Assembly: GCA_964247055.1 (NCBI GenBank)
Contig: OZ176053.1
Coordinates: forward strand, 2,914,001 to 2,978,000
Direction of reading: 5' to 3'
Length of the DNA stretch: 64,000 nucleotides
From: Paragordius varius
Lineage: Eukaryota; Nematomorpha
Numbering within the stretch: position 1 is the stretch's first letter; every line of letters begins with the position of its first letter. Under the pieces are notes generated by a model. The model made no database searches. It saw nothing but the letters and a program-made list of their open reading frames with translations, and was not told the DNA's origin. Below are positions 39,441 to 50,704 of the stretch, one piece after another. The translations under genes and the position numbers were made by a program.

Positions 39441-39692
39441 AGTATATTTAAAACTTGTTTAGGGTATTATGTTTATGTTATATTACTTTTTATTTAATAT
39501 TTGCAGAGTATTCTAAATAGTAATCAACAACCATATTGTTAAATAACCTAACCTTATATAGGTTAAACCATTAAATTTTTAGCTGAATTTAATTAAATAT
39601 ATTTAAATACTAAAGAATATTGAAAATATTATATATTTTATACATTTTTATGTTTGCAATTGGTATAATACTGCCTATGGTTCACTTTAGAT

Positions 39693-39956
39693 CAGGGGTA
39701 ATTAACTTGCGGCCCTCCTAGGCTTAATAAGCGGTCCGTGAAAAATTAATCAATAATTTCTAAAAATATGCTCACAAAATCTCAATAAAGTGTATATTAA
39801 CTGAAAAAAATTGCTGAATCGTGTTTGCATTTTCCAGTTTTATGTTTGAAATCTGATAAATTCCTTATGAATGCCCATATATATTTCAAATGCGGCTACC
39901 GGGTTTTTTTAAGTCAAAAAAGCGGCCCGCGACGCCATTTGTGTTGGACACCCCTG
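39693..39956. mobile_element. hAT-like MITE, 264 bp
   Basis: Starts CAGGGGTAATTAACTTGCGG and ends GTTGGACACCCCTG. Inside the termini are GCGGCCCTCC and AGCGGCCCGCGACG blocks. The form CAGGGGTGTCCAAC plus GCGGCCC is the typical end of a short hAT element family widespread in animals. I could not confirm an 8-bp target duplication. Confidence 0.65.
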
Positions 39957-41125
39957 ATTTGTAATCTCTCAAAAAATTAAGCATTAGATAACATATATTA
40001 AAAAATATTTTGCCTTAATAGTCCCTCGAATTTATATTTTCTCCAATAACCTAATTAATGATAGTATTAAAAACTAATACCTACGATGTGGCCCTAATGT
40101 CTTGATTAAAAATCTCTTGACTTTTTCACTTAAACAAAACATAACTAAAATTATTTTCTCATTCATAATGATTCTCATAAGTATGTTATTTCGCCTATTT
40201 CTGAAATTTAGAAATATTAAACATTTTATTTCCATAGGTTTTACGTGTTTAATGAATAACTTCAAAGCTTTTACATGAGGTTAGATAACAGTGGTGGAGC
40301 CCCGACCAACGGTATATTTTAAAAAAGGTTCTTTATATTTTTTGAATGTTCTTAGAAATAGCTCCTATTCAATCCATAGATCTCGTAAATATTCCTAAAA
40401 TTTTACTTATAAGCCAGTTTTAATATAATGGCTCACTAACATAAAAAAGCAGACGGAAAATTGTGTCAAACGACAAACTTTAATTCTAATCTTTTATCGC
40501 AAATGTGTCACACATTTTGCAAAGTAATGCAAACTTTCATTATGTTGTTTTTTTTGTGATTAATTTTTTCAATTTATTTAGGTTTTATAGGATATAAATG
40601 ATTATTTCTCAATAATTGAATCAATATCAATTTTCAGCGAGTTTTTGATAATTTATAAAATTTCTATTATATATCTGCTTTCATCTGAATGGATTAAAAG
40701 TAAATTCTTTTGATCTTTCATTTCGTCTTTCAAAAAGTGGCAACAAAGTAAATTTTGATAAATGTTGTTTTTGGAGAATGAAAAATATTTCTGGTCCTTA
40801 TTAAATATTGATTAAAATGATTAAAAGAAAATTCTGTTATAGATTAAGACTTTTTTAAGTGCACAGTCGCAAAATTTTTGAATTCTTTGAAGTATAACAA
40901 AAGTTAAAAATTACATATATTTTTTGTGTTTGCAAAAAAAGTCCGAAATTAATTAAATTTTTTGAGGCTTCAAAAAATGAGAATTTTATCATCAGATATA
41001 TGGTGACCCCTTTAATGACCCCGTCACAATGTATTTTTTTAAAAGGCCCTATTTAAGTTATTATAGTTCAAATGAGCTGTATCTCGCAAACTTAGTAATT
41101 GGGCATTATAAGATCCTTACTAGTT
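39957..41125. other. AT-rich stretch without a gene
   Basis: Nothing supported. A minus-strand open frame at 40,074-40,265 lacks any recognisable motif. Confidence 0.4.
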
Positions 41126-41408
41126 CAGAGGTGCTCAAACAAATAACTTTGGTGGCCATATTTCAACCAAAAAAATGCCGCGGCTATATTCAAAAATATA
41201 TATGATTGATAAATTTATTAGAATATTATGCATTAAACTGTAAAAAATTACATATTACCAATATTAGTATGAATTCAGATATAGTTTGGTAAATATTAAT
41301 TTAAATTTAGCAAATTATTTGCTATTTATTTGAAGTTTTGCAAATTGGCCGCAAATATGTCTTGAAGGGCCGTATTTTCCCAGCGAGCCGTGTGTTGTAG
41401 TAACCTAA
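41126..41408. mobile_element. hAT-like MITE, decayed
   Basis: The left end is CAGAGGTGCTCAAACAAAT with GGTGGCC and GCCGCGGC blocks. The right end is GGGCCG ... GCGAGCCGTGTGTTGTAG followed by TAACCT. It is the same architecture as the element at 39.7 kb but clearly more diverged. Confidence 0.5.
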
Positions 41409-41942
41409 ACTATTATTGGTATTTAGGTTCTTAAACTGAAAAGATATTTATTTTAAATGGCGATCAGCATTTATGATTTTTCCATTTTTATTAGAGTTAC
41501 ATATTCAATTGGATTGTCAAGAAAAATACAGCAGCGATTGTTCGCAATAAAATATTATGATAGAAATTATTATTAGTCAACTTTAACGCATGTGAAAAAT
41601 TAGGCTTAAATTTTTGAAAAAGTTTGACACTTTATTAAATAATCTTTCTTTTATATTTAATTTACTGAATAAAATTTAATAATAAAAGTATCGGATTTAG
41701 CCTGTCATTTAACCTTAAACACGATGATTTTATAATCATTAAATATCAAAATTTGCATATAAATAAAAAGGTCCCAATGATAATTACACTTGTCGACAAA
41801 TTTGGACTTTTTCAAGCACCACCACTCAAAATTTTAGATTATGACGATCCCCCCCCAATCAGAATTTTGTGATATTATAGTTTTTTAACAAGAGAAAATC
41901 GAGAAAATATAACTTTATAATAAAAAGTTATTATATTATAAA

Positions 41943-42558
41943 ACTAGCGTAAATCTCGTGCTGCTACGCAGCCCAAGAAAGTTTTTCGGACTCCTGGGGG
42001 GGTTGTTTGAAAAAGGGACAAAAAAATGATCCACATATCCTTACCCAGCAGCTATCATCAAAGAAACGCTTGACTAAAATTTTTTGCCTTTTAACAGGGA
42101 ATACGTGGAATCCTTATCGAATGTTTACGGTCTCATACCTTGGGTGAAAAATAGATTCAAAAAGTTATTTTTGTGGACTTTGTTTTTTTGAAAAAATTGC
42201 ATTATACGGGAGGAGCGGGTAAAAAGAGGGCCTAAATTAAAAAAGCGAGCCGACTATGTTCGGCGCAATCGAAAATAAGTAAACAAAAATCATATTTGAG
42301 AATGGTCCAACACGTTCTCCGGAAAATTGTGTCAAAGACACGATTTTTGTGGACTTATGTCTTCTTTAAAAAACCCGTTTTTTACAGTTAGTGGGCATAA
42401 CTGGATGCCTAATTCAAAAAAAAGGGCGAAGCTATTGTCGGGGCATTCGTTAATTATTATATTTTTTCGATATATTTGGATTTGAATGGGTTTACCGGTT
42501 TTCCGGAAACAGATCACAAAGCCAGCATTTTCCATTTTTATAAATATATAGATTAATA
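41943..42558 (+). repeat. Interspersed repeat R1, short copy lacking the tandem core
   Basis: Starts ACTAGCGTAAATCTCGTG and ends ACAGATCACAAAGCC, matching both ends of the 14.8-16.2 kb copy. The central tandem units are missing: sequence equivalent to about 14,870 joins directly to that equivalent to about 15,670 (TTACCCAGCAGCTATC). The 3' 500 bp are very similar to the long copy, including GGCGCAATCG and CAAAGACACGATTTTTGTGG. No open frame of note. Confidence 0.75.
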
Positions 42559-42699
42559 TCATTTAATAAAGCGTTTTAAACTCTATCTTTTGAATATAAA
42601 TATGTCATTATTAGGGAGAAAAAAATAGTACGGATATAAACGTCAAAATTTAGTATTTTTTTTAAGTTAATTTTAAACACGTATAAATTTATACTAAAA

Positions 42700-43650
42700 G
42701 TGGCATTATATGGTTTAAACCTTCGGCTTTCAGATAGGCTATATTCATTTTGTTAGTTTTTGTTATTTCTAGTACTTATTAAGGTTTTTCTCTTCGGTTG
42801 ATTCACAAAATCCTTTTACTTATACCTAGTGGATGTTTTTAATTTTTAAAATGATTATGAGTTATTATTTGAATTTTAGATGGATGCTGAGCAGCCACTT
42901 TTATTACCTGGATTATGGATTATATACTACCATATTTTATGAAATGCAATAATATTTGAACCTTATCTGATTACATGGTCAAATCTGTCTAACTTTATTC
43001 TGTTAATTGGTTAATTTCATGTTAATTTTAGATTTTGCTGAAGTTAACTACGTTTTTTGGAGGTCTCTGCTACAGGGTTTTAATCATCTCATTATTGTAT
43101 ACCTTTGCCATATATGGCATTATTATAGGATTGCTTGGGGGATCATTGCAGAGTGCAAGCCGCCGGGATATCATGCCACACACCATACATTAGCCCTTTT
43201 CGATTTTTAATACTCTTTGGCTCTTAGCAATATATTTTAATTCTATATTTTTAAAGTTTTGTATCCTCTTTTATTTATTACATAGAATTTTTAATTAATA
43301 TATCCAAATTGGTATTTATTTATTGTATAATGTCCATTTCTTTGCCGATAAACTAGCCCGCTTGATAAGACGTATTTCTCGTGCAAAAGAGATAACAAAC
43401 CTTCAGCAGCGATTTCGGGCAGTTTATATTTCAATATAATGATCGACGACATTTTTATAAAGTTCTATTATATGGATCATCAATAACATTTTCTGCAAGT
43501 CTTTGTTAATAAAAAAATCTTCTGTGATATCGTATACTTAGGCTGGTATATTTGGATCATTTCTGCATTTCGTTCTAAAATTATAATGTAAAATCTGGCT
43601 TTGGAATACCACTTGTATTGACTTTCTCGTTTAAATATTTAAATATATGT
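42700..43650 (+). other. Possible decayed membrane-protein sequence, uncertain
   Basis: Several short plus-strand frames look protein-like and hydrophobic: MDAEQPLLLPG at 42,881, YRVLIISLLYTFAIYGIIIG with LGGSLQSASRRD at 43,070-43,170, and FADKLARLIRRISRAKEITN at 43,340-43,400. The base composition is less AT-rich than around. I could not join them by plausible splice sites and cannot name a family. It may be a gene relic or a chance composition patch. Confidence 0.2.
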
Positions 43651-46284
43651 ATACGAGAATTTAATTTTACAAAAATCCTATTGGCGGCCTTAAATTTTTT
43701 TTGTTTTGGCCTCTCGCCATCAAGCAGAAAATGCAAAAAAATGCGGTGGTGTAAAACCTTGTTGAGCAGTGTTATTTACATTTTTTAACCATAAATACAT
43801 TTGTCCAATGTGTTAGCAAATTTAAAAAATCCAAAGAATGGCGAAGATTATGAGATATTTTTTCACAAATTTTTGTTTACTCAATTTTTTTTGAAGCATG
43901 CACCTAAAAGGCTAGCATATTTTTAAATTTTGCCAAATACTATTAAATATATAATTAATTTAAAAATAAGCTCTGTTCAAAATTATCCCATAAAATGCTT
44001 ATTGTATATATTATTTCTTAAATATACTCAGGTCATGATGATGGATATAATAAGTATCTTGATGAAGTATATATTCTAATAAAATTTTTCCGGATTTTTA
44101 TAGTGATTTTGAGCCCTACAAATATTTTAAGAATTAAAAATATTTACACTTTGGTAATTTCTCAATCTTACAAAATAGCTAAATATGCGTATTTTATGGT
44201 AAAACATAGGCAAAATGCTACATTTCTAAACAATATATTTTCAAAATAAACCATAAACTATAATAAATCAAAGCTAATTTTTTTATAATTTAAATTTTTA
44301 GATGCGGGTTTGAAAGTCTCAAATATTGGGCCTCTCTAAAATGGGGTTTGCCTAAGATAAACGCACCCGACATTGTACGATAAAATTTTTTAATGTAAGG
44401 TAGATCACGACATCAAAAAGATTGATGCATCCCTTATTTAAATTTAAATAGCAATATTTTGTAGCGAAAATGATTTGAGATATTATGACACCCTTTTTCT
44501 ATAATTCGATGATGCTATATATTATTCGTCTTCAAATTTTGGTCAAATATAAATTCTGCATATAAAACAGGATCAATATTTTACTTTAATAAAGTAAAAC
44601 TTTTTCAAAATTATCTAAAATTGAATTAATATGTAAACTTGCCAGACAAAAATATTCTTATGCTTCATTGCAATCAGCGCCACTCTATTTAAACCACTTT
44701 CCAACAGCCAATTGAAATATTTAAATGTCCAACAATAGTTCACGTTACCGCATTACAAATATTCTGCTAGGTTAGGTGATTTGCCCTACGAGGGTATTAT
44801 ATGAATGAGACGAAATTTTTTTATGACCTTTCTATGATTTTTAAATTAGGAGTCATCTGAGGCTCTACCGTTAAAAGCTATTCGTGATATAAGTATATAT
44901 TTGCATTTGTATTAGGTATGCTTATTTTAAGCGCATCTATCTATTAACCTATGTTCATTGTTTTCTCTATATTTTTGTGATTTATTATTGTAATTATGGC
45001 CTTTCAAATTTATTGAAACGTATCCTTGTCTAGACAGAGGATCATTAATATGGTTAGGATATGTTGTTGATTATTATTGTTGTCTTTACCATTCATTTAT
45101 AATAATACACTAATCTACTTTTTATTCTTACTATTTGTCGTTTTTTTGTAAAATTTCAAGGATTTATTCTAGCCAGACACTCTCAAAACAATCTAAATTC
45201 TTTAACATATAGAAATTTTATCTACAATCAAAAATAATTAAAGAGCAGAACGTACATAAATCACATAATACCTCATCATGAAAAATGAAAAAAAAACCAT
45301 TAAACAAAATGTTTGGTAAAACTAATTATATTGATTGCTTTTTACATATTGTGTGGAATGTAAGAGGTGGATATAAAAATTTTAGGTTTTTCCTAATCCT
45401 TAAATTGTATATTAAATCCCTAATCCATACAATCTAGACTACCGTGTATTTGAGACCATTTTTGTGATTTTGATTTAAAGATATTTATTTCGCAATAACT
45501 TTTAAGTTTAAGTGTTTTTTGATATAAATTAATAATTAAAATTTTACAGCATTTTAACTGTATTAATATATAAATTAATAATTATAAAATTCCCACCATT
45601 TTTTTTTGGTTTTTTAATCAAATGCTTTAGGTATTTAAATATTATTTTCCACACAAGCTGTTATATATTAGAGATCAGATTAATTTGGATTAAAATTTGA
45701 TAGCAAATTAAAAATAGTCCTTGTGGCGCTAAATTTTGCTAATAGGTCAAATGTAAGGAAAATATAAGTTTTTAGTTCAACAATTTAATGATAGTTTAGA
45801 TTCACGAAATTTTTACCATCCATATTGACAATGTAATAAATATCTTTTTAAGGGTATCAATTCTGAAACTGATTTGGCCTGTATTAATATTTTCTTTTTT
45901 ATAAAATTAAAACTGAGTAAATGAAATTTCGGTCATAACGCTTTTCTAATTTCTAATTTTAATGAGATCATTTATCATGCAGCTTTCATAAAATATTCAT
46001 TATGAAGATATATAAAAACATAAAATTTGAAAATTTTAGATATAATCATAATGATAAATGTAATAGTTTTTAAATTATATGTGTAATCTCGATTGCCATT
46101 ATGTACATTAAAATTTTTTGCAATGCACTTTCGTACATTTAATTGTCATAATATACAGATAAAAAAACGTTCGAGTGGATCAATACAACATATGATAGAT
46201 AAAAATTTACACTTTTTTTGGATTTTTTTTAATTCCGCTCAATTTTTAAAATATGGGTAATAAAAATTTACACGAAGAGAAATT
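43651..46284. other. AT-rich stretch without a gene
   Basis: No exon or repeat copy recognised. The right end would include the promoter of the small plus-strand gene at 46.28 kb; no motif stands out. Confidence 0.4.
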
Positions 46285-46508
46285 ATGAGTATTGTGTGTC
46301 ACAAAAAATAAAAAAAAGGGATCATAAAAAATGTTTGCGAAAACGTTTTGGTGATGAAAGACTGTTTAGACTAACAGGAGAAAGAGGATTCCGTATCGAA
46401 ATAGAGGAAATGGTAGATATCGATTCGGTTTCTGATAAAATATCACATGTGTCGTCATCGTCATCCAGATTGCTTCCTAAAAAAACACCCAAAAAAGACC
46501 GTGAATAA
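46285..46508 (+). CDS. Probable 66-residue basic protein, 2 exons, unrecognised
   Basis: Best model: exon 1 at 46285-46295 (ATG plus 8 nt) and exon 2 at 46319-46508, joined over a 23-nt GT-AG intron, giving MSIVDHKKCLRKRFGDERLF and on to a Ser-run and a lysine-rich end, KKTPKKDRE. Unspliced, the open frame extends upstream but contains no ATG before exon 2. The stop TAA lies in AATAAA (46504-46509), as in four other genes here, which supports this strand over the antisense open frame at 46,322-46,525. The chain is basic at the start, acidic in the middle (IEIEEMVDIDSVSD), then Ser/Lys-rich. It is convergent with SMC5, whose stop lies about 160 bp away. No family recognised; the exon 1 choice is inference. 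Confidence 0.5.
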
Positions 46509-46670
46509 AATATAGATTTGTACAAGATGTTGATATAATTCTATTTATATATATATATAGTAAAGCCACACAAATTTAAGAATATGGCAAAAGAGTTTAT
46601 GTCATTGAAATTATTGCTAATAATAAAAAGTTTCAAGTTAAATGTATTGGTTTTACAAAATTCATAAACT

Positions 46671-49600
46671 TTATTCGATTTTTTGACCTTATTTGTCGTA
46701 TAAATCATATTACCTTTTGGTATGGAGAATAGGAAACAAGATTTATCTGTATCATGAGGCGCATCATATTCATCCTCCTCCAAACACTTTTTTAGCTTTT
46801 TAGATTGCGGACCCATAGAAATCGCAGTTTGGTTTGTGTTGATTTTTTCACAATCAGACATATCAGGTGCCGAACAAGGTTGCATTGAACGCATTAAAAT
46901 GAAAAAGTTGGTAGCTGGTCCATACTGGATTCCTGGTAAGAACTGTGAAAGAAAAAAAAACGTTAATAGTAATGCAGATTAATGGACTTGTTTTAAAGTT
47001 AGTTTAAATGGTAAGCAATTTAATTTAATTAAAAAACTAGATTTAATAAATGGTAAATTATTGTCTTGAGAAAATCTTCTCTAAAATAACTTTGAGAAGG
47101 GCAATGATTTATCAAATATTACATATATTAAAATAGCAAATTAATTTTTAAAAACCGTATGAACATTTTATCATTTTTGATTCTTTTACCTTTAAATGAA
47201 TGTAATCCGGCCATTTAATACTTATGAAAAGTAATTTAAAATAAACAGAATAAAAACCTTGGGGGTAAGTAAAAAGTATTGAGGAACGTTTGGTTTTTCT
47301 GACAATTCAACTAACAAATCCATAACTTTTCTTTCATTGTGAGCATCCATCCCTTGATTTATTTCATCAACCATGCGAAATGGACACTGAGTCAATTCCT
47401 AGGATTAATAAGTTTCATGCTTTAAATTATTACAATTCATAGACCATTTACACCTTAAATTCACCCTTGATCACGTCTACTTACACACTTGAACATTTCA
47501 AATTCCCTCTGATTTACAATAACCCTAAATTTTTAAATCCTAAAAAATAATATGTTTTGGGCCATTAAAACCAATATTGATATTAAATATTTGTTTATGG
47601 CATAGTTTATCATTTCATATGCATACTATTTCACTATTTACAAATATCATAAATAAAGTATTTGAATTTGAAAAACACAATTCATTTTTAGGGTAACTAT
47701 GAAATGTTTGATTAATTTTGAATAAAGGGTATTTTAAAATAAAGGGTAAATTTTAGTGATTGGTATTATTTAATGTTTTTATAATATAATATATTGTTTT
47801 ATAAAGGTGATATATCTTGCCGAAACTCATTACACCCTTATTTTTGACATTTTCCTTTAAATATTTTTCTATTCCGGAATCATTATAATTGATAAATTTT
47901 TCAGCAAGATGCATATGAACAAAACTAAACATTATCCAGAAATTACCAAATTATACAGAATTTTATAATAATGAGAATATATATAAATATTCAATTAGTT
48001 TTTAAATCATTATTTCTAAGCCATAAAAAATTTGACTTTAGAACCATATAAAATCTCTTAGTGCCGCATAAAGCCCATGGTCAATTTAACTATCCCTGTA
48101 ATAAACTGTAGACGACTACAATTGTTTGGGCGATATGAATATTAATATTTTTATGTTTTGCGAAAGTAGAAAACAATATCAAAATAAGGAAGAAACATTT
48201 ACATAAACCAAGATCATAATATAACGGAGAAAATTAACAATTACATTTAATAGTTTAATTTCATTTTTATTTTAGTATTTTTTAAATTTGTATGATTCTA
48301 TAGTTTGCAAATCGCACATACAAAACAATCCCGTTAAATAAATTTAATTATTTCTGAATTTAGAGCTATTTAACTATCGCAAACTCCTATTTCAGCTTAA
48401 AAACATATAAAACGCAAAAAACCTGCAATGATAACAGGTAAAATATGGTGGCTAAACTACGTTCACCCCCAGACTGTTGCATATGATTGAGAGTTGATAA
48501 ATCTTGATCAGGTCTAAATTTTACTTTGATAGCCAATCCATATGTTCCAAAAGTATCTGACAAAAGTTTTTCCATTTCACTCACTATGTGTGAATGGAAA
48601 GAAATTAAAAGCATATATATTTTATGGTTTTTTTACCAAACTCTATATAACAAGCTCAATACTTTTTTAATTAACTAAACTATTTCACAAAAACTTTATC
48701 ATCGTAAACGATTTGCAAGTATGTAAAATAAATATTTAATTAATCATTTTAAACTTTAAATTTCGTTTTAGGGTATATTTCTTGAAAAACCAAAGTTTTG
48801 ATAAAAATGTTAATAAATAATTCAATTACTATAAAATTACTCAAATATTGAGTGACAAATGCTTATACATCATGTAAAAGCCTATTAATCATTATGAAAT
48901 TTGAATTAATGAAAATAAACGGCGAAATAAAATGGAGTCTTTGATTTGGAAAATGTTAATTTGATTTTAAAACCATTAAATTAAATAAAAAGTATTATTG
49001 CGTTTGAATATAAAAAGGTCAAAAAAAGCAATACAAAAAGTATTATATTCTTACATTGTTTCTGCATATCTTGATCTCCAATAATAGTATTTTTAGATGT
49101 TTGCTGCGTAGAATTCAAACAAGTCTCAGAAGTTGATATTGTGTTGTTATTTACATTATGTAATTTATCGCCTTTACCATTTATTTTCGTCGGTAATTGG
49201 GGAACCACAGTTTTATCATGAGAAGATGTTCCTTCTTCATGTTCTTTTTGTTTTAATAATTCTACTCTGGCTGGACAATCAAGACGTGAAAAATAAGCCG
49301 TAAAATTGGTATTAATTTTCTCCAAAAGTGTATCCCATTCAATTTGCCATTGCTGTTGCGTGGGTAGGATAGTATGATTTAGGCAATCCTTAACACTTGC
49401 TAGATTGGTATGAAAATCGTGTTCGAGCGATTTTATACTCCTTTGACGTTCATAATAGGCTTGAACAACCTAAATCAAACCATAGCATGCAAAATTAATA
49501 GCAACTAAAATCTTAGTCTTTGAGGCATTAAAAATTATGCATTTAACCAAAAAAGTAAAATAAATTTTGGCAGAAAATATGTTTATAATATGTTTTATAA

Positions 49601-50381
49601 AAGATTACTTTAAAGCGATAAATAATTTTTAGACATTTAGTTAGGAAAACAAAAACAATAAAATGCAATATTTAAAAATTACATCTTCGCCTACAACCAA
49701 CATATCAGCTCGTATTTTAATTATTTCAATTTCTCTTTCCAATGCTTCACGCGTGCCAGGTATGGTTTCAAATGACTGTAAAATGCATACATAAATAAAA
49801 GAAATAAAAATAAAAATTTACAAACAGTAAAAGACCAATAGTCTCTAATGTTTTAAATAACAATTATCGTATTGGGTGCAACATAAGAAATAGTTTAGAG
49901 ATGAAAAATAGTAACGTAATCAATTCAGTTATATAAAAAATAGAGGATCAAAAATATTGTTTTTTCTAAGAGAATAGCCTTTTATCATATATGTGGTCTT
50001 TATAATTTTATTAACTGTACATGTGATAAAAGTTGGGTCTAACCCCTAATAATGCAGTCAAAACTGTGTTTATAGTTTCATATAAAACCAACCAGTCATA
50101 AGACATTTACGAAATTAATAAATATAAAAGGAATTTTATTAATTTAAAAATATTTTTTTATTACAATCAATTTAATTGAGGCTAATTTTCATTATTTTAT
50201 CAAACTATATATTTCCCTGCGGCATTATATGACCGGCAGAAAGATTCAATTACAAAAAGGTTAGACTGGTTTTTATTTAATCAGTCTAAATATATTCTTA
50301 CAATATTTAATAAAACCACACTGTAAAAAGCCATATATAAGGTTTATGCAATTATATAGCTTAACTTTAATGCATAAAATA

Positions 50382-50414
<33 letters not shown>

Positions 50415-50660
50415 TATTTACACTTCAAATTTACCCTTGAACAATTCAAATTCACCCTAAATTATGTGTTTTTTAAGATTAGATATTATCTGTATTATTT
50501 TATTTTTCAAAAAAATTTTGTTTGTAACTATAATAATACTGAAAAAATAATAAAATAAGCCAAAAAGAGATATTTGATATTAATAATGAGTTATATCTGC
50601 CCGAAAACATATAATTTATTTTTAGGGTTAATTTGAATTGTTCAAGGGTAATTTGGATTC

Positions 50661-50704
<44 letters not shown>

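Noticed and set aside
46322-46525. Minus-strand open frame with an acidic Asp run (67 codons), considered as a further SMC5 exon
   Set aside because: It does not join SMC5 in a useful frame. The plus-strand reading has a splice-defined ATG and a stop in AATAAA like its neighbours.
46541-46894. SMC5 ending at 46,541 by read-through
   Set aside because: Kept as an alternative only. The extra tail is AT-driven low-complexity, while removing a 26-nt GT-AG segment gives a stop within AATAAA.
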